From the NCBI GenBank assembly GCA_010015655.1, contig ML976720.1, forward strand, positions 29,175 through 93,174: 64,000 nt of DNA, given 5' to 3'. The position numbers and the translations under genes were made by a program. Below are positions 13,027 through 24,600 of this stretch, piece after piece. This DNA comes from Bimuria novae-zelandiae CBS 107.79 (Eukaryota > Ascomycota > Dothideomycetes > Pleosporales > Didymosphaeriaceae). Every line of letters starts with the position of its first letter. Within the stretch, counting starts at the first letter, position 1. Below the pieces are notes generated by a model, which saw only the letters and a program-made list of their open reading frames with translations, was not told the origin of the DNA and made no database searches.

Positions 13027-13187
13027 TATAATAGGCTACGCCTAGTTATTACCTTAGATCCTTAACCTTTAGTTATGTAAACCCTAGATATATAAATTCG
13101 ACGCCTAAAGCTTAACTTCGGACTTTTTATTAAATTTATAAGTATTCTTCTGGCACCTTTGGCTCCTTGAGCACCCAGCCCCTTACA
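13027..13187 (+). repeat. 3' LTR of element A
   Basis: It is 161 bp, starts TATAATAGG (RIP-altered TGTAATAGG) and ends CCCAGCCCCTTACA. The right third (from about 13140) is much less mutated than the left, so RIP damage stops near the edge of the unique island. Confidence 0.88.
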
Positions 13188-13416
13188 CCTTGCTTATTTA
13201 GGTTCCCACCCAACAGGGCCACAGACACGATTTAAGCTGGAGATAGTACATAGGCTATAATCGCCCGGCGGGTCAACTTGTACGCTGCCACATCTACCTT
13301 CATTATCCACTACAGCCTGGGAGGTGTGGTGGGCACAATTGGAAAAGGACTTGGGTTGGTGAGCCTATCGCGAAGACTCACCAGTGCGAGATCCTTACCC
13401 GTACGAGAAGTCACCC

Positions 13417-13863
13417 ATGGCCACTGGAGGGCCATCCCCATCCCCAACGCCTGCTGGTACCGCATCTTTCGCGAAGGACTTTGGCAGCAGCACCCTCAAT
13501 CTCTGCGATGGCCGCACCGCCAATATTTCGGTCGTGAAGCGCACCTCTAACCGCCTCTTCCGCCTCGATATACAGGGTGCAACACCGGCGCAGCATCCGA
13601 GTAAGATATTCTGGGAGATAGGTACGCTCAACTATGGCCATCCCAGCCAGGGCTTTGGGAACTACGAGTTGTTGGATGAGGATCGAAAAGTGTATGCCGT
13701 TTTGCTCAACGCCCATCACAAGAGCTTGAAAAAGATCGGGAGGCTGCATTTCTTGGTGGAGCCAAACAAGGCGCTTGTAGAGATGACGGTTGGAAGTTTA
13801 ATGACGATTTGGAAGAAATCGGAGAAGGATGTGAGGAGTGGGCACATTGGTCTTGGCATTTGA
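13417..13863 (+). CDS. hypothetical protein, 148 residues, in an island between transposons
   Basis: An ATG in a good context (CACCCATGG) opens a 148-codon frame ending in TGA. Base use is ordinary and no RIP stops are present, unlike both sides. The N-terminus is Pro/Ser/Thr-rich (about residues 4-14). The rest looks like a folded, mostly beta domain with IFWEIGTLNYGHPSQGFGNY near residues 70-90 and a basic, aromatic C-terminus (IWKKSEKDVRS). The frame extends 11 codons upstream of the ATG, so an upstream exon is possible. I recognise no family. A Fot1-like element is inserted 29 bp beyond the stop, in what would be the 3' UTR. It could also be the surviving 3' end of a larger gene. Confidence 0.5.
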   Translation: MATGGPSPSPTPAGTASFAKDFGSSTLNLCDGRTANISVVKRTSNRLFRLDIQGATPAQHPSKIFWEIGTLNYGHPSQGFGNYELLDEDRKVYAVLLNAHHKSLKKIGRLHFLVEPNKALVEMTVGSLMTIWKKSEKDVRSGHIGLGI

Positions 13864-13892
13864 GGTGTACGTAAGGTCAGGGCCAGAGCGTA

Positions 13893-15994
13893 CCGATTCT
13901 TGGCAGTGCGTGCACTCGCAACACCAAAATCTGGCCCCGTAATATGAGGCTGTAGAGACGCCCACAAAGTCAATTATCGCGAGATTTTATGGTGTTAAGG
14001 TCGCTAAGGCCTATAGATAATATCTATCTACTTAGATTATTAATATCTACTTAGTGTTCTAATTAGGCGGCCCTTGCGCGTTAATAGTGTTAATGCCGAT
14101 AATGCCACCCTATCTAGATCTATATCTCTACTAAGGGCCTGCGCGGGCCTAAGAACCTATTTCTATAGTATTAAGGACTTTTTAGGAGCTAATTAAGTAA
14201 TCTTAATTAATTATTAGTATTATTTTTAGGCCCTATAAGCTTTTTAATTAAAGTATTTTTATAAAGATATATTAGTCTTCTGCTACGCGCGCGCCTTTTT
14301 ATAAATTATATAAGTAATACGCTTTTTATAGAGTAATTAGGCCTTAAGCTATTAATTAGCCCTATAAGCCTTTATTTAATTAGCTTTTTAACGCTATTTC
14401 TGCTCCTTATTCTAATTAAGTTAGTATTAATAATTATAGGCCCTTTATACGCTGCAAAGTAACTAAAATATTACTTTACTATAATAGCTATTACTTTAAT
14501 TAAGGGGTAAAAGCCTATCTTTCTTAGAGTAGCGTTTCTTAGTTACTAAGGCCTCTTATAAGTGCTTATTCTTATCCTCTAGGAGCAGTTTTTAGATAGT
14601 AATATAGTATATAGTTTAGCTTAGTTACTTAGCCTAACTATTACCTTCTACGTTAATAATAGCCTTTAGAAGTTAATTAATTTTCTACTAATCTAACGTG
14701 CTAAGGGCTAACGTATTACTATTAAATATTTTTTAATTAGTTAATATTAATTAATTAAACCTATTAAGAATTCTTACTAAATTAAGTAGTAATATGCTAG
14801 TAGCTTTAAAGGCGCTAAATATTAATTAGAACTTTATTATATTACTTTAGGCCTTCTACAATAGTAGATAGAAGTCTTTTATAGTAATAAAAAGTAGGCT
14901 CTAGTTAGTATAAATAAATGCTATAAGCTTATTTAAATATACTATTAATAGAAGCTTAAATATAACTACGTTAAAAGCCTGCAGCGTATAGGTCGTATAA
15001 AGTAAATAGATAGCTAAGAAGATCCTATTATAGTTATAATAATTAATAAAGTCTATAGTAAGGTAAGATCTATAGCTATTAATAATTAATAATTAATATC
15101 TCTTAGAGTTTTATTTTATTAGGTAATTAAATACCTACTCTAGCTATACTAGCCTAATCTAATTATTACTTTAGCTAGACTTAAATAAAGTAATAAAAGT
15201 ATAATTATAATTAGGATTTATATCCTTTATCTACGTTAATTGTATGTTGCCAGAGATAGACTAATAGATAAGGGCTAGGTTAAGGGCAGTCCTATCCGCG
15301 CAGATACAGGCGATCAGTGATATCTAATCACGGTTACCATCCTGGATAGCCTGCCTCACAGCGTGGGCCTCCCATAGAGGCCGATCGAAGATCCTCTTTG
15401 ACCTGGAGGTGATACCAATCATGAAGCCTTTCTCATCCATATTATACGTATCCCGGGCCTCGATCAGATACTAGGCGATTTTATCACGTAGGAGGCCAAA
15501 GTAGAGCTTATATTTATATAGGGAATTAGCTGCGTGGCGATTACGATTAATGCTAGCAGTCTATTAAGATATTAAGGATTCCTTATTGCGTATGGTGAAT
15601 CGATTAACCTAGGTAATAGAGACCTCTCTATAGGCTATTATAGAGGCAAAGCTTTAGATTATCTAGCGTGTAGGTGGCAGGCCGCGTTTAGTAAGTATTT
15701 TAATATACTATAGAAGCTCTGCCTCCTACTTATAGCTAAAGTTACATTATTATTTTTAGGTATCTACACGTAAGCGCGTAATGTCTTAGTATCTTTAAAA
15801 TAAAGTAAACTAATTAATACTAAATAAATCTATATATTTTTAGTATTTAAGTTTTTTTTTGTTTATATAATTTAATTGCTGTAAGCGTGGCGTTAATTAG
15901 ATCTATATTAGTGGAGATACAAGGGGTTGAAGTTTTGGTATTGCAGGGCCGCGCGTGCACGCAGTGATGGCGTGCACGCACTGCCAAGAATCGG
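13893..15994 (-). mobile_element. Fot1/pogo-type Tc1/mariner transposon (2.1 kb)
   Basis: Perfect 23-bp terminal inverted repeats (13893-13915 and 15972-15994; outer bases CCGATTCTTGGCAGTG) are flanked by TA duplications (13891-13892 and 15995-15996). The minus strand encodes a decayed DDE_1-superfamily transposase. The N-terminus begins near 15908, where the start codon is now ATA, with an NATLTAIKLYKQ segment. The first catalytic Asp lies in YNMDEKGF at about 15423-15445. The block around 15240-15470 is only lightly mutated, while 14000-15230 is heavily RIPped. Confidence 0.9.
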
Positions 15995-15996
15995 TA

Positions 15997-16506
15997 ACGG
16001 TCGAGTTATTGTAGTTTGAAATTGATTGCGAATGGCCTTCACATATGGTCATCTTTTCAACGTCGCATAGCGGCCATGCATAAATTCGAGGGGACTCTTG
16101 TGCTGCCTTCGCAAGCGTACTGGAATGTACATATTGCAAAATTCGCTCCCTGCCCGGACGTCGTGTTGCGCAGCCAAAAAACCTCAAAATTACGGGCATA
16201 ATGACATGATAAAATTGTATGAATGAATGCTCTCTCTAGTGATGTTACTTTGGATCTCGTGAAGGAAGAGTGCAGAGAGTGAGTCGCGGATTAGCGATCC
16301 CACAACGCTCAAGCGCGCTATCGCCGCATTGGGGCGTCCGGTACCTTCATTCTGCTTGTAAATTTGTACCTCCTCATGGGGTTTCTAAGCATTATAAATC
16401 CCCCGCTGAGAGACTACAGATGTCTTTTGACACAGCAAGGCCTCTCAAAACATACAGTGCATTCAATATATATTTTTAATCCCAAATATTGACCAATCAC
16501 AATCCA
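15997..16506. other. intergenic island, no gene recognised
   Basis: This is ordinary-GC sequence between the Fot1-like element and the tRNA. Two short open frames (16016-16201 and 16270-16479) show no recognisable protein features and no intron or promoter context. Confidence 0.5.
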
Positions 16507-16591
16507 GCTGTTGTGGTGTAGTGGTATCACGTTCGCCTCACATAAGGTGGGAATCCGCGAAAGGTCTCGAGTTCGATCCTCGGCGACAGTA
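16507..16591 (+). tRNA. tRNA-Val (anticodon CAC) with a 13-nt intron
   Basis: The sequence folds as a cloverleaf. The acceptor GCUGUUG pairs with CGACAGU, allowing G-U pairs at the first and sixth positions. A D-arm GTGTAGTGGTATCAC follows. The anticodon stem is TTCGC/GCGAA, and the T-arm is TCGAG-TTCGATC-CTCGG. The loop CTCACA puts CAC at positions 34-36. The 13 nt TAAGGTGGGAATC that follow fit a canonical intron after position 37. The T-arm gives a B-box (AGTTCGATCCT). A T5 run at 16625-16629 can stop Pol III. The end position depends on where the discriminator base is placed. Confidence 0.85.
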
Positions 16592-16829
16592 GATATAAGA
16601 GTTCTATGGAGATAATCAGAAATGTTTTTGTTTCCTAACGTACTCGGCAAGCGAGCGGCGCACCCCACCGACTTTCCATAACTCGTTACCTATTAGCTAT
16701 AATGGCTCAACCAACTACTATTTAATCGCCCTATAACGACGCTAATATATTCCTAGCTATCTTGCCTATTAATTATAATTAAATCTAAGTAGAAAACGCG
16801 CTACTATAATTTATGAAGTCCTAGGCTGG
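16592..16829. other. short flank with a possible decayed protein start
   Basis: From about 16701 (ATGGCTCAACC) a frame with RIP-type stops can be followed to the inverted-repeat element at 16830. It may be the 5' end of a small gene or of another transposon interrupted at that point. No family was recognised. Confidence 0.3.
16625..16629 (+). terminator. Pol III oligo-T terminator
   Basis: This is the first TTTTT run downstream of the tRNA, 34 nt past its 3' end. Confidence 0.6.
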
Positions 16830-17056
16830 TAAATAGATTGGGGTTAGGTCAGATCCGCACGGACTAGAACACTAAAAATCTAACCTTTACTTCGTAATAT
16901 GTTACCTAATACTAAAGATACATTAATACACATTTTATGTAAGGTGCATATATATATATATATATAAAGAATAATATATTAAAATCTTAGGTAATTTTAA
17001 CTACTTTAGAGTCTACTTTCTCTATTATTTATAGGTTTTGTTTAATACATAATTAG

Positions 17057-17415
17057 TGTTACGATCCAGAAGTCAACGGTGGGACGACGGGCCTTATGAC
17101 GGCACTCGGGCCCCACCTTAAGCTTACGTAACGTCCCAGGCTGTCTCAGACGTCAAGACCGTGGGACATCATGGGACAAGGAGGATATATATACAGGATG
17201 GTTTCCCTTGTTATGCTCCTTATAGTTAACTCACATATCTTTTGTGCGAGTACGTTCTCCTATATAGACTAATAGTTATCTTATTTATTATAAGATTAGA
17301 TTGTCTAGCACGCGCTCAGTGTCACATTAACTTATACTACTAAATAATCCGTGAAGCACTACGATACTTTATCGCCCTAACCTAGATTAGAACAAGGTGT
17401 GAGCGCCTTATAATA
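17057..17415. mobile_element. solo LTR (359 bp), inverted relative to 5088-5532
   Basis: It starts TGTTACGATCC and ends TAATA (RIP-altered TAACA). Perfect ATTAG duplications lie at 17052-17056 and 17416-17420. It aligns with the reverse complement of 5088-5532 but is shorter, lacking part of the central CCCATGG-rich block, so the two are subfamily variants. Confidence 0.88.
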
Positions 17416-17463
17416 ATTAGAAAACATACGGCTAGAGTTAATAGAATTTCCTAAATTTTTACA

Positions 17464-17558
<95 letters not shown>

Positions 17559-17568
17559 NNNNNNNNNN

Positions 17569-17661
<93 letters not shown>
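17464..17661. repeat. (ATT)n microsatellite with a 10-N gap
   Basis: There are about 65 uninterrupted ATT units, broken only by unknown bases at 17559-17568. The true length is unresolved. Confidence 0.97.
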
Positions 17662-17667
<6 letters not shown>

Positions 17668-17785
17668 GCATGTTGTATTAAATTCGCATTAATATATCTT
17701 TAGTATTCAGTAAGATATTAAGAAGTAAAGGTTAGATTTTTAGTGTTCTAGTCCGTGCGGATCTGACCCAACCCCAACCCATTTA

Positions 17786-18633
17786 TAAGCCTAATTACCA
17801 CCACTACTACCCATCATAGCACCTTAATAGGTAAGCTCGGCCATATACTTTTCGGCCATTCCACCTAAGATAGCCGCACTATTTTGAATCGCGATTTTTC
17901 AATAATAATAATAATAATCATATTTACTATTTAGTATATATAAAGTTAAGAGTAAGCGCTACTACTATTACTACATCTTTTTAAACTTCTTTTTCTAGCA
18001 AAGTACTTTTTTATTAAACCTATAAAGTGGCTACGCAATTAATTATAGCCTTAATACTTTTAATATTACTAAAGTACTTATTTATGTTACCTTAAACCTA
18101 CTTTTTTTTTTATAAAAGTAACCCTAGTACTAGTTAGTTAATATTTAAGTTATTAATTCCTATCCTTAAGCTAAGGTATACTACTATTAGCTTTTATAAT
18201 AGCTTTAACTATTATACTAAGCACTAAGCAGGTGCTTTATAAGAAAAATTCTAATAGTAAAAGTTATTACTAAGCTTTATATAGGCCTTTAAGCTCTAAA
18301 GGGTGTTAAAGGCTTAATCTAATTAATTTAATATTTAATAAGCTACTAAAAGAGTAACTAGTTAGCTAATTACTAAAAATTTTAGTAGTATAAAGCTTAG
18401 GTTATATAAGTAGATTTTAAAAGCCTGCTAGCTAGCTATTATAATATGCTCTAATAACTCTTCTTCCCTTACCTTTTTATATAATATATTAAAATGCTCT
18501 TTTTTTTATTAGAGATATATTATTAAGTATAAAAAGAACTTATATTTTATTATAATAGCGTATCGTAAATATAGAGAAAGGAGTAAAATTTGAAAGCTAT
18601 AATAAATATAACGCATACTCTAAAAGTTATAGT
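17786..18633. other. RIP-mutated AT-rich sequence, nothing recognised
   Basis: The sequence is TpA-rich with many stops in all frames. The first 130 bp (17790-17920) are less mutated and could be the other side of the gene or element interrupted at 16830. No transposase motif or LTR was recognised. Confidence 0.5.
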
Positions 18634-18794
18634 TGTAAGGGGCTGGATGCTCAAGGAGTCAAAGGTGCTAGAAGAATACTTATAAATTTAATAGAGAGTC
18701 CGAAGTTAAGCTTTAAGCGTTGAACTTATATATTTAGAGTTTACATAACTAAGGTTTAAGGATTTAAGGTAATAATTAGGCGTAGCTTATTATA
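18634..18794 (-). repeat. 3' LTR of element B
   Basis: It starts TGTAAGGGGCTGG and ends CTTATTATA. It is the reverse complement of the element A LTRs, with C/T and G/A differences only. Confidence 0.88.
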
Positions 18795-20699
18795 TACCTC
18801 TTTCTCTTTATTAATAAAAAAAAAAAACCTCTGCGTCTTATCTTACTTATATAGCTTCGCGATTATTTTATTTTCTACTTATAATTTTCTTACTATTATA
18901 AACCTCTTACTAGTTCTGTTCTCGCGTGTCTAATTTTATATTCTTACTATAAGTAGTTACTATAGTGGTATGTTCGCGCTAGTGCGTTTACTTATTATTA
19001 TATATATAAAATTACTTCTTGCCTAGCTTTTAAACTTTACTTTTTTATGCTCTTTCGTTTCTTAGCTTAGCTTTATACGCTATAATATCTTACTTTTAGC
19101 CTAGTATTTTTCAACTTTGTAATCTAATTCCTCTTTTTATTTTAATAAAATAGCTAGCCCTTTGCGTAATAGCTACGTAATAAAGACTTTTAAGTATTAA
19201 AGGCGTGCTACTAATTTTAATAATAAAATAAAAGAAGGCCTGTCCCTGTTATAGTTACTTAGCTACTAACTTAAAAAGACTAAGCTCTTTAAAAATAAAA
19301 CTACTATTTTTAACACTAGCATGATCCTTCTTAGCTAGCTTATTAAAAAGTTCAGTCTTTTTAATGCTTATAAAGTAAGTTCTAGACCCTTTTTTACGCT
19401 TTCTCTACTTCTTCTTACTTTCTAACTTATCTCTTTACTTTTCTAACCTCCTTTTTAGTTTTTTATTAGCCTAGGTGTACGCACTCGGTAACTTAATAAG
19501 CTTAGCTTTTAGAGTCTTATTTTGCTACACGCGATAATTAAGCGCTAGTATATTAATTATATTACTTATAAACACGTTTATTAGTAGGTGCTAGCGGGCA
19601 AGAAGGTGTCCTATAAGGAGTACTATACCTATAAGCTTACTAGCTACACTAGACAAGTATGCTTTAGTCTAACTTATTTTAGATAACTTTAGGGTGTGCT
19701 TTACTAACTTCTTCCCCTACCTAGATTTAGCCTACCCTTAATAAAGTTAGCTATAAAAAGTTTACTAATATTATAATTATTAGTGCGGATTACCTTCTAA
19801 ATAAGGTTTTAAAAAGTAGCTAGAAATGAAAGGCCTTCTTTATTAACTTTAACGCGTTTTATTCTACTCGTAAGATTATTATTATTAATTACTATACTTG
19901 CTTTAAGAGTAAGACTACTATTACTTTAGGCCTTATTACCTCTTTTTTAAAGCTATTTAGCTTTTAGAGCGTATCGCTGTTGCAGTTAAAAAGACTTTTA
20001 ACCTTTTTTTTTTTTAAATTTATACTACTAACTTTAAAGTATTTTATTAACAGTGTAAGAACCCTTTTATAAGTTCTTTTTAAATAATAAAGCTATCTTC
20101 TAAGGCTACCATTGTGTAGCTCTTTAGTAAGTTCGTGGTGGTAGATAAAGACATTATAATAGATAGTTTCTAAATAATAGATAATATCCTCACGGGAGCT
20201 AATAGGCTTACTTAATCCTCTTAAGGCTTACGCTAGTAGCTTTAGGCTATTATAATTAAAGAGTACTTAAGTAAGAAGGATAATAGCTTCCTTAGCCCTA
20301 GTAGTATATTAAAGGGTAGAGAAGTAGACCTAAACATTATTAAAAAAGGTGTTACTATTTTTTTAGTAGCTAAAAATGCCTTATTTGCCTAGTTTCTCTT
20401 TTCTTTTTCTTTTAGTTTACTTTTAAAACTTACTTATTTTATAAGTGTTAATTTTTATTATTATAAGAATTATTTAGTTCGTTTATTATTACTAGTAGTT
20501 TTTAGAATTTTTTAAGTTACTTTTTTAAGATTTCTTTTCAACTTTGTTTTCTAATACTTAATGTAATTCCTTAATAATATTATTTCTACCCTTTTTTTAA
20601 ACACTTTTATCTAGTTAGGTTTTTTAACTTAGTAAGATAGGCATCGTAGAGCCTCCTTAAGGCCTTAATAAAGCTAATTTAGAGGATATTATAGTAGAA

Positions 20700-23600
20700 T
20701 TTTATTAAGAGTTTTCTATTACGATTTTAATATAAATTAGTAAACCTTTCTTAATTGTCGAATGTAGTAGCTTAGTTAAGGTTCTTATAAAGTTTTTAAG
20801 TTCTTTAAAAGTTGTTTTTCTACTATACTAAGTATTTTACTTTTTTATCTTTATAGAACTAGCGTTCTTTATATATATTCACTATACTATACTTTTCCTT
20901 CCTCTCTTTTCTTATAATTACTTCGGGCTAGGCATTTTTAGTAGTTTAACTAGGGAGAGGATTTAATAAGGCTACCTTTAGCCTATTTACGTAGAACCTT
21001 AGGTGCATGTTCGGCGGAATATCTAGTTCTACTATATAGGAGTTTATTACCTTCTTTATAGTAAACTTTTTTTATTTCTAATTAAGCTTCTTACTTAGAC
21101 GTTAGTTTTAAAGATAGTTTTTATATATTAGCTATACTTTGTTTCCTTCTTTTAATATTAGGACGTTTTTACGTTAATAATTCGCTAGGCGTTCTTATTC
21201 TTGTTAGGCTATTATTATTTTTACTTAAGTAAAATTAAACCCCTTTTTAAACTTTTTTATTATTACCTTTGCGACCTTCTTTATATTAGTTTTAAGCTTT
21301 AAGCCTAATCTCCGTGCCCTAAAGTTTTTAACTAGTTTAATATTCTAACTGTAAGATAAGAAAAATAAGTTAACTCCTATTAATATAGCTTTTCGCCATT
21401 TAATAGCTATTTAAGCTATAGGAAGCCACTTTATCTAATTATTTTATTACCAGTTGTAGTATGCCTAGAGGTAGGCTTTAAGGATAGAGTTTATTTATTC
21501 TGTTTACTTATCTATATCTAGGTGCTTTACTATAGACAGTCTTTAGTCAATACCTACTTATTTATAAATTGTAGTCTAAAATTTGCTCACGAATTGTCCC
21601 TCGCGGTCCGATATAATAGAGGGGGGAAAGAAGTAGTCTACTATCTAGTATTAAAAGAATACTATCGTAACTATAAGTATATTAAACTTTAAGAAACTAA
21701 TAAACATAGAATTCTTACTAAGTTTATTTATAATTACTCTAATATTCGTGTAGCTATTACTCTTAAGTAAGGTAGTAATAAAGTCTATTATAATATCTTT
21801 CTATCCTTATTTAGGTAGTAGTAAGGGCTATAGCAGGCCCTATTTTACTTCTCTCTATAGTTTAGTTCTTTTATAGATATTATAGTTCTTAATATATTGC
21901 CTTACTTAGTTAGATATCCCTAGGAGGAAGTAATCTTAAGTACGGATTTTATAGATATTTTCTTATCTTAAGTATTTAAAGCTAGGGAACTATACGCGAC
22001 CGCTATTAGCTTTATCTATAAAGGTTCTAATTTTAATATCTATTATCTTAACCTATAGCGTAGGTACCCTTAGCTATCTATACTACATTCTAAGATACTA
22101 ATAGATAACTTCTATCTAGGTTTAAACTTCTTAAGCCTATTCTTAATATAGGCCTTTATCTTGCTATACGCACTATCTTTATCGCGTTCTACCTCTTACT
22201 ATATAGTGTTAAAGTCTAGTTCGCGTTACTTAGTAAGGTTATTACCTCCTTAGAGGGTTAATATAGGTAGTTTAAGGCGTGTTTGGTAAGTAAGCACTAG
22301 GTCTTTATTTATTTTAATATAGTTAGGTTCCTTTATAGTAGTAGGTGTTTAGGAGATAAAAGATTTTAAGCTATTTCTTTTAGTAGTCTTCTAAAGAAGT
22401 ATATAGTACCTTAACATTAATTTATTATTTTTACTATTCTTTAGTAGGTTTTAGTTCTTTTAGGAGAGGGCGTTTGCCCTAGAGTTTACTAACCCTAGTC
22501 TATATATAAATATTATATTAATATAGCTAAGTGTGTCTGCCCACTAAATGTATTATTTGTCTAGCCTTTATTTAGTAGCGAAATACGTGAGGTTCTTATA
22601 ATTAGAATAGACTATAAGATACTTTACTACTTAATATATATAGTCCTATTTATCTACGTATTTAATAACTATAAGTATCTCTTTATTATAGATAGCGTAG
22701 TTATATTCTACTAGGCTATTCTATGCTAAGAAGTAAGCCACTAGGCGCAAAATCCTATTATTATTATACTAAAAAAATTATCTCTTAATTAACTAGCTAA
22801 AAGTATTAACTTCTAGTACTAATTTTTATTTAGGGTTGAAGTAGGCTAGCGCGGGATCTATATAAAATACTGTCTTTAGGAATTTATATGCGTGCTACTA
22901 CTTTTATCCCTAACTAAATTCTGTTCCTTTACTAATAAGCTTTTTAAGGGGGCTTACTATGCTAGATAAGTTTTATATAAATTTCTAATAAAGGTTTATA
23001 AAGCTTATAAAGCTTTAGACTCCCTTTACTAAAGTTAGTAGCTTTTATTTTTAAATTACTTAGATTTTATCTAGGTCTATACTTACGCCCTTATTAACTT
23101 TTATAATAAATTTAAGGTGCTTAGTCTTTTTAACGTAGAACTTAAATATTTTAATATTTAAATATAGTCCTGCAGCCTCTAACTTCTGGATTATAATATA
23201 TACTTTTTTTATAGTCTTTTTAGCTACTACTAGAGAAGATAAGAACGTTATCTATATACGCTAAGTGGTAGTTATTAAAGTGCTCCCTTAGTACCTAGTT
23301 AATATACTACTAGAACGTACTTAGCGCGTTAGCTAGGCTAAAAGAAACTACTAGCTACTTATAAAAACTAAATTAGATTCTAAATGCCGTCTTTTATTAC
23401 TTGTCTTTTACTATCTAAAGCCTATAGAAGGCTTAGATTATATTAAGTTTACTAAACTATTTAGCCTTTATAAGGAGCTAAAGGGTTTTACTAATTAATA
23501 ATAAAAGGTACGAGTCCTTCTTTAAGATAGCGTTTAGGGCTTAATAATTAATATAAAAGCGTAGTTCTCTACTAGATTCCTTAGTAAATAATACTAGGGC

Positions 23601-24600
23601 AGTAGCGCTAGACTTATTTACTTAAATAAAATCTTTATCTAAGTATTCAGTAAGTTCTTTTTAAAGGACAAGCTACTCTTTACGAGATATATTAAATAGA
23701 GGGCTATAGGGGATCTCCGGGATCTTGCTATCGTTTTTCACAAGAGGGATAAAAAGATCTACTCTAGGTCTACGATACAGGGGGAGCTTGTCAGCTTGTT
23801 CCTTATAAAAGATACGCCACAAGTCCTTAAAAGCTTTAGGTAGTAACTTTTATAGGTTTACTTTTAATTTGCGGGTTAACGCCTTCTATATATTTTTTAT
23901 TAATATAGAAAATACCTTAGCCTTATTTCCTAGGCGTTAATTACGCTAATTTAAGGCTATAAAGGCTATATCTAATACTTCTTAGGGCTTCATTAATAGT
24001 TTTTTATCTTTTTAGTTACGGATGCGGGTGCTTAAACTTCTAATCTAAATTAATTTCTTTACTAGGGCTAGTTTAACCCTATTCTTCTTTATTTAGGTTA
24101 GGCTAAGGATTAGATTATACAACCTATTATTAAGTAAGATATATAGCTATATTAGTTTTATATAGCTATTAATATTTAGTTTTAGTTAGACTACGTTGCG
24201 TACGAAGAGTCGCATGCCTTTAATACTAATAACCTCTTATAGATAGGGTAGGTTCTTGCGCTGTAGGTAGGCTTTTATTATAAGTTTTTTTAATATAAAT
24301 CTAAAGGTTAAATAACCTAAATTAATTATTGTTAATATAAACATAATGTTATTAATAAGCGAGTGTACTATTATTAATGTTAAGTCTAGCTATAGCCTTT
24401 AAAAGTTATTAAAACTTATCTTTTACCCTTTTCCTACTTTTGCCTCCTAGCAGCGACTCTTACTAGGAGGACTTAGTTTTCTAAATTAGTAAAGTCTATA
24501 TTAAACTCTTTATTAAAGAATTCCTTAGTAGCGGGTGTAGCGGCGCGAACTTATGCTAGCTTTATTATAGGTAAAAGTTTATACTGCTTTACGCGATGTC
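20700..24600 (-). pseudogene. pol of element B, decayed
   Basis: It has the same domain order as element A pol, read on the minus strand: protease, reverse transcriptase (the RT-start block is at 23690-23830 and matches 2461-2600), RNase H, integrase, and a chromodomain around 20850-20950. In-frame stops are frequent. The zinc knuckle of the adjoining gag reads near 24600-24640 on the minus strand, again with Cys changed to Tyr. An open frame at 24596-24802 on the plus strand is only the antisense of this gag region. Confidence 0.8.

Larger units (their letters stand above)
134..13187 (+). mobile_element. Ty3/Gypsy chromovirus element A, RIP-degraded, with two nested inserts
   Basis: The element is bounded by two 161-bp LTRs (134-294 and 13027-13187). 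It reads gag, protease, reverse transcriptase, RNase H, integrase and chromodomain on the plus strand, then a further region coding for an unknown protein. Removing the solo LTR (5088-5532) and the Copia element (7500-12603) with their duplications leaves about 7495 bp, matching inverted copy B (7492 bp). Frames are broken almost only by stops of the kind RIP makes from CAG, CAA, CGA and TGG. No clean target duplication is seen: the flanks are GTTTG and CCTTG. The element is certainly non-functional. Confidence 0.92.
16830..17785. mobile_element. non-autonomous inverted-repeat (foldback/MITE-like) element
   Basis: About 128 bp at 16830-16958 are repeated in inverted orientation at 17658-17785. 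A central block (TCAGATCCGCACGGACTAGA and the following 40 bp) is almost identical. Differences at the outer ends are C/T or G/A. The outermost bases are TAAAT on each side, so a TA target duplication is possible. The interior holds only a solo LTR (17057-17415) and an ATT microsatellite, with no transposase. The superfamily is unknown. Confidence 0.6.

Noticed and set aside
16414..16668. 84-codon open frame on the minus strand
   Set aside because: It is the antisense of the tRNA-Val gene and its flank; this kind of frame is a common false protein call over tRNAs.
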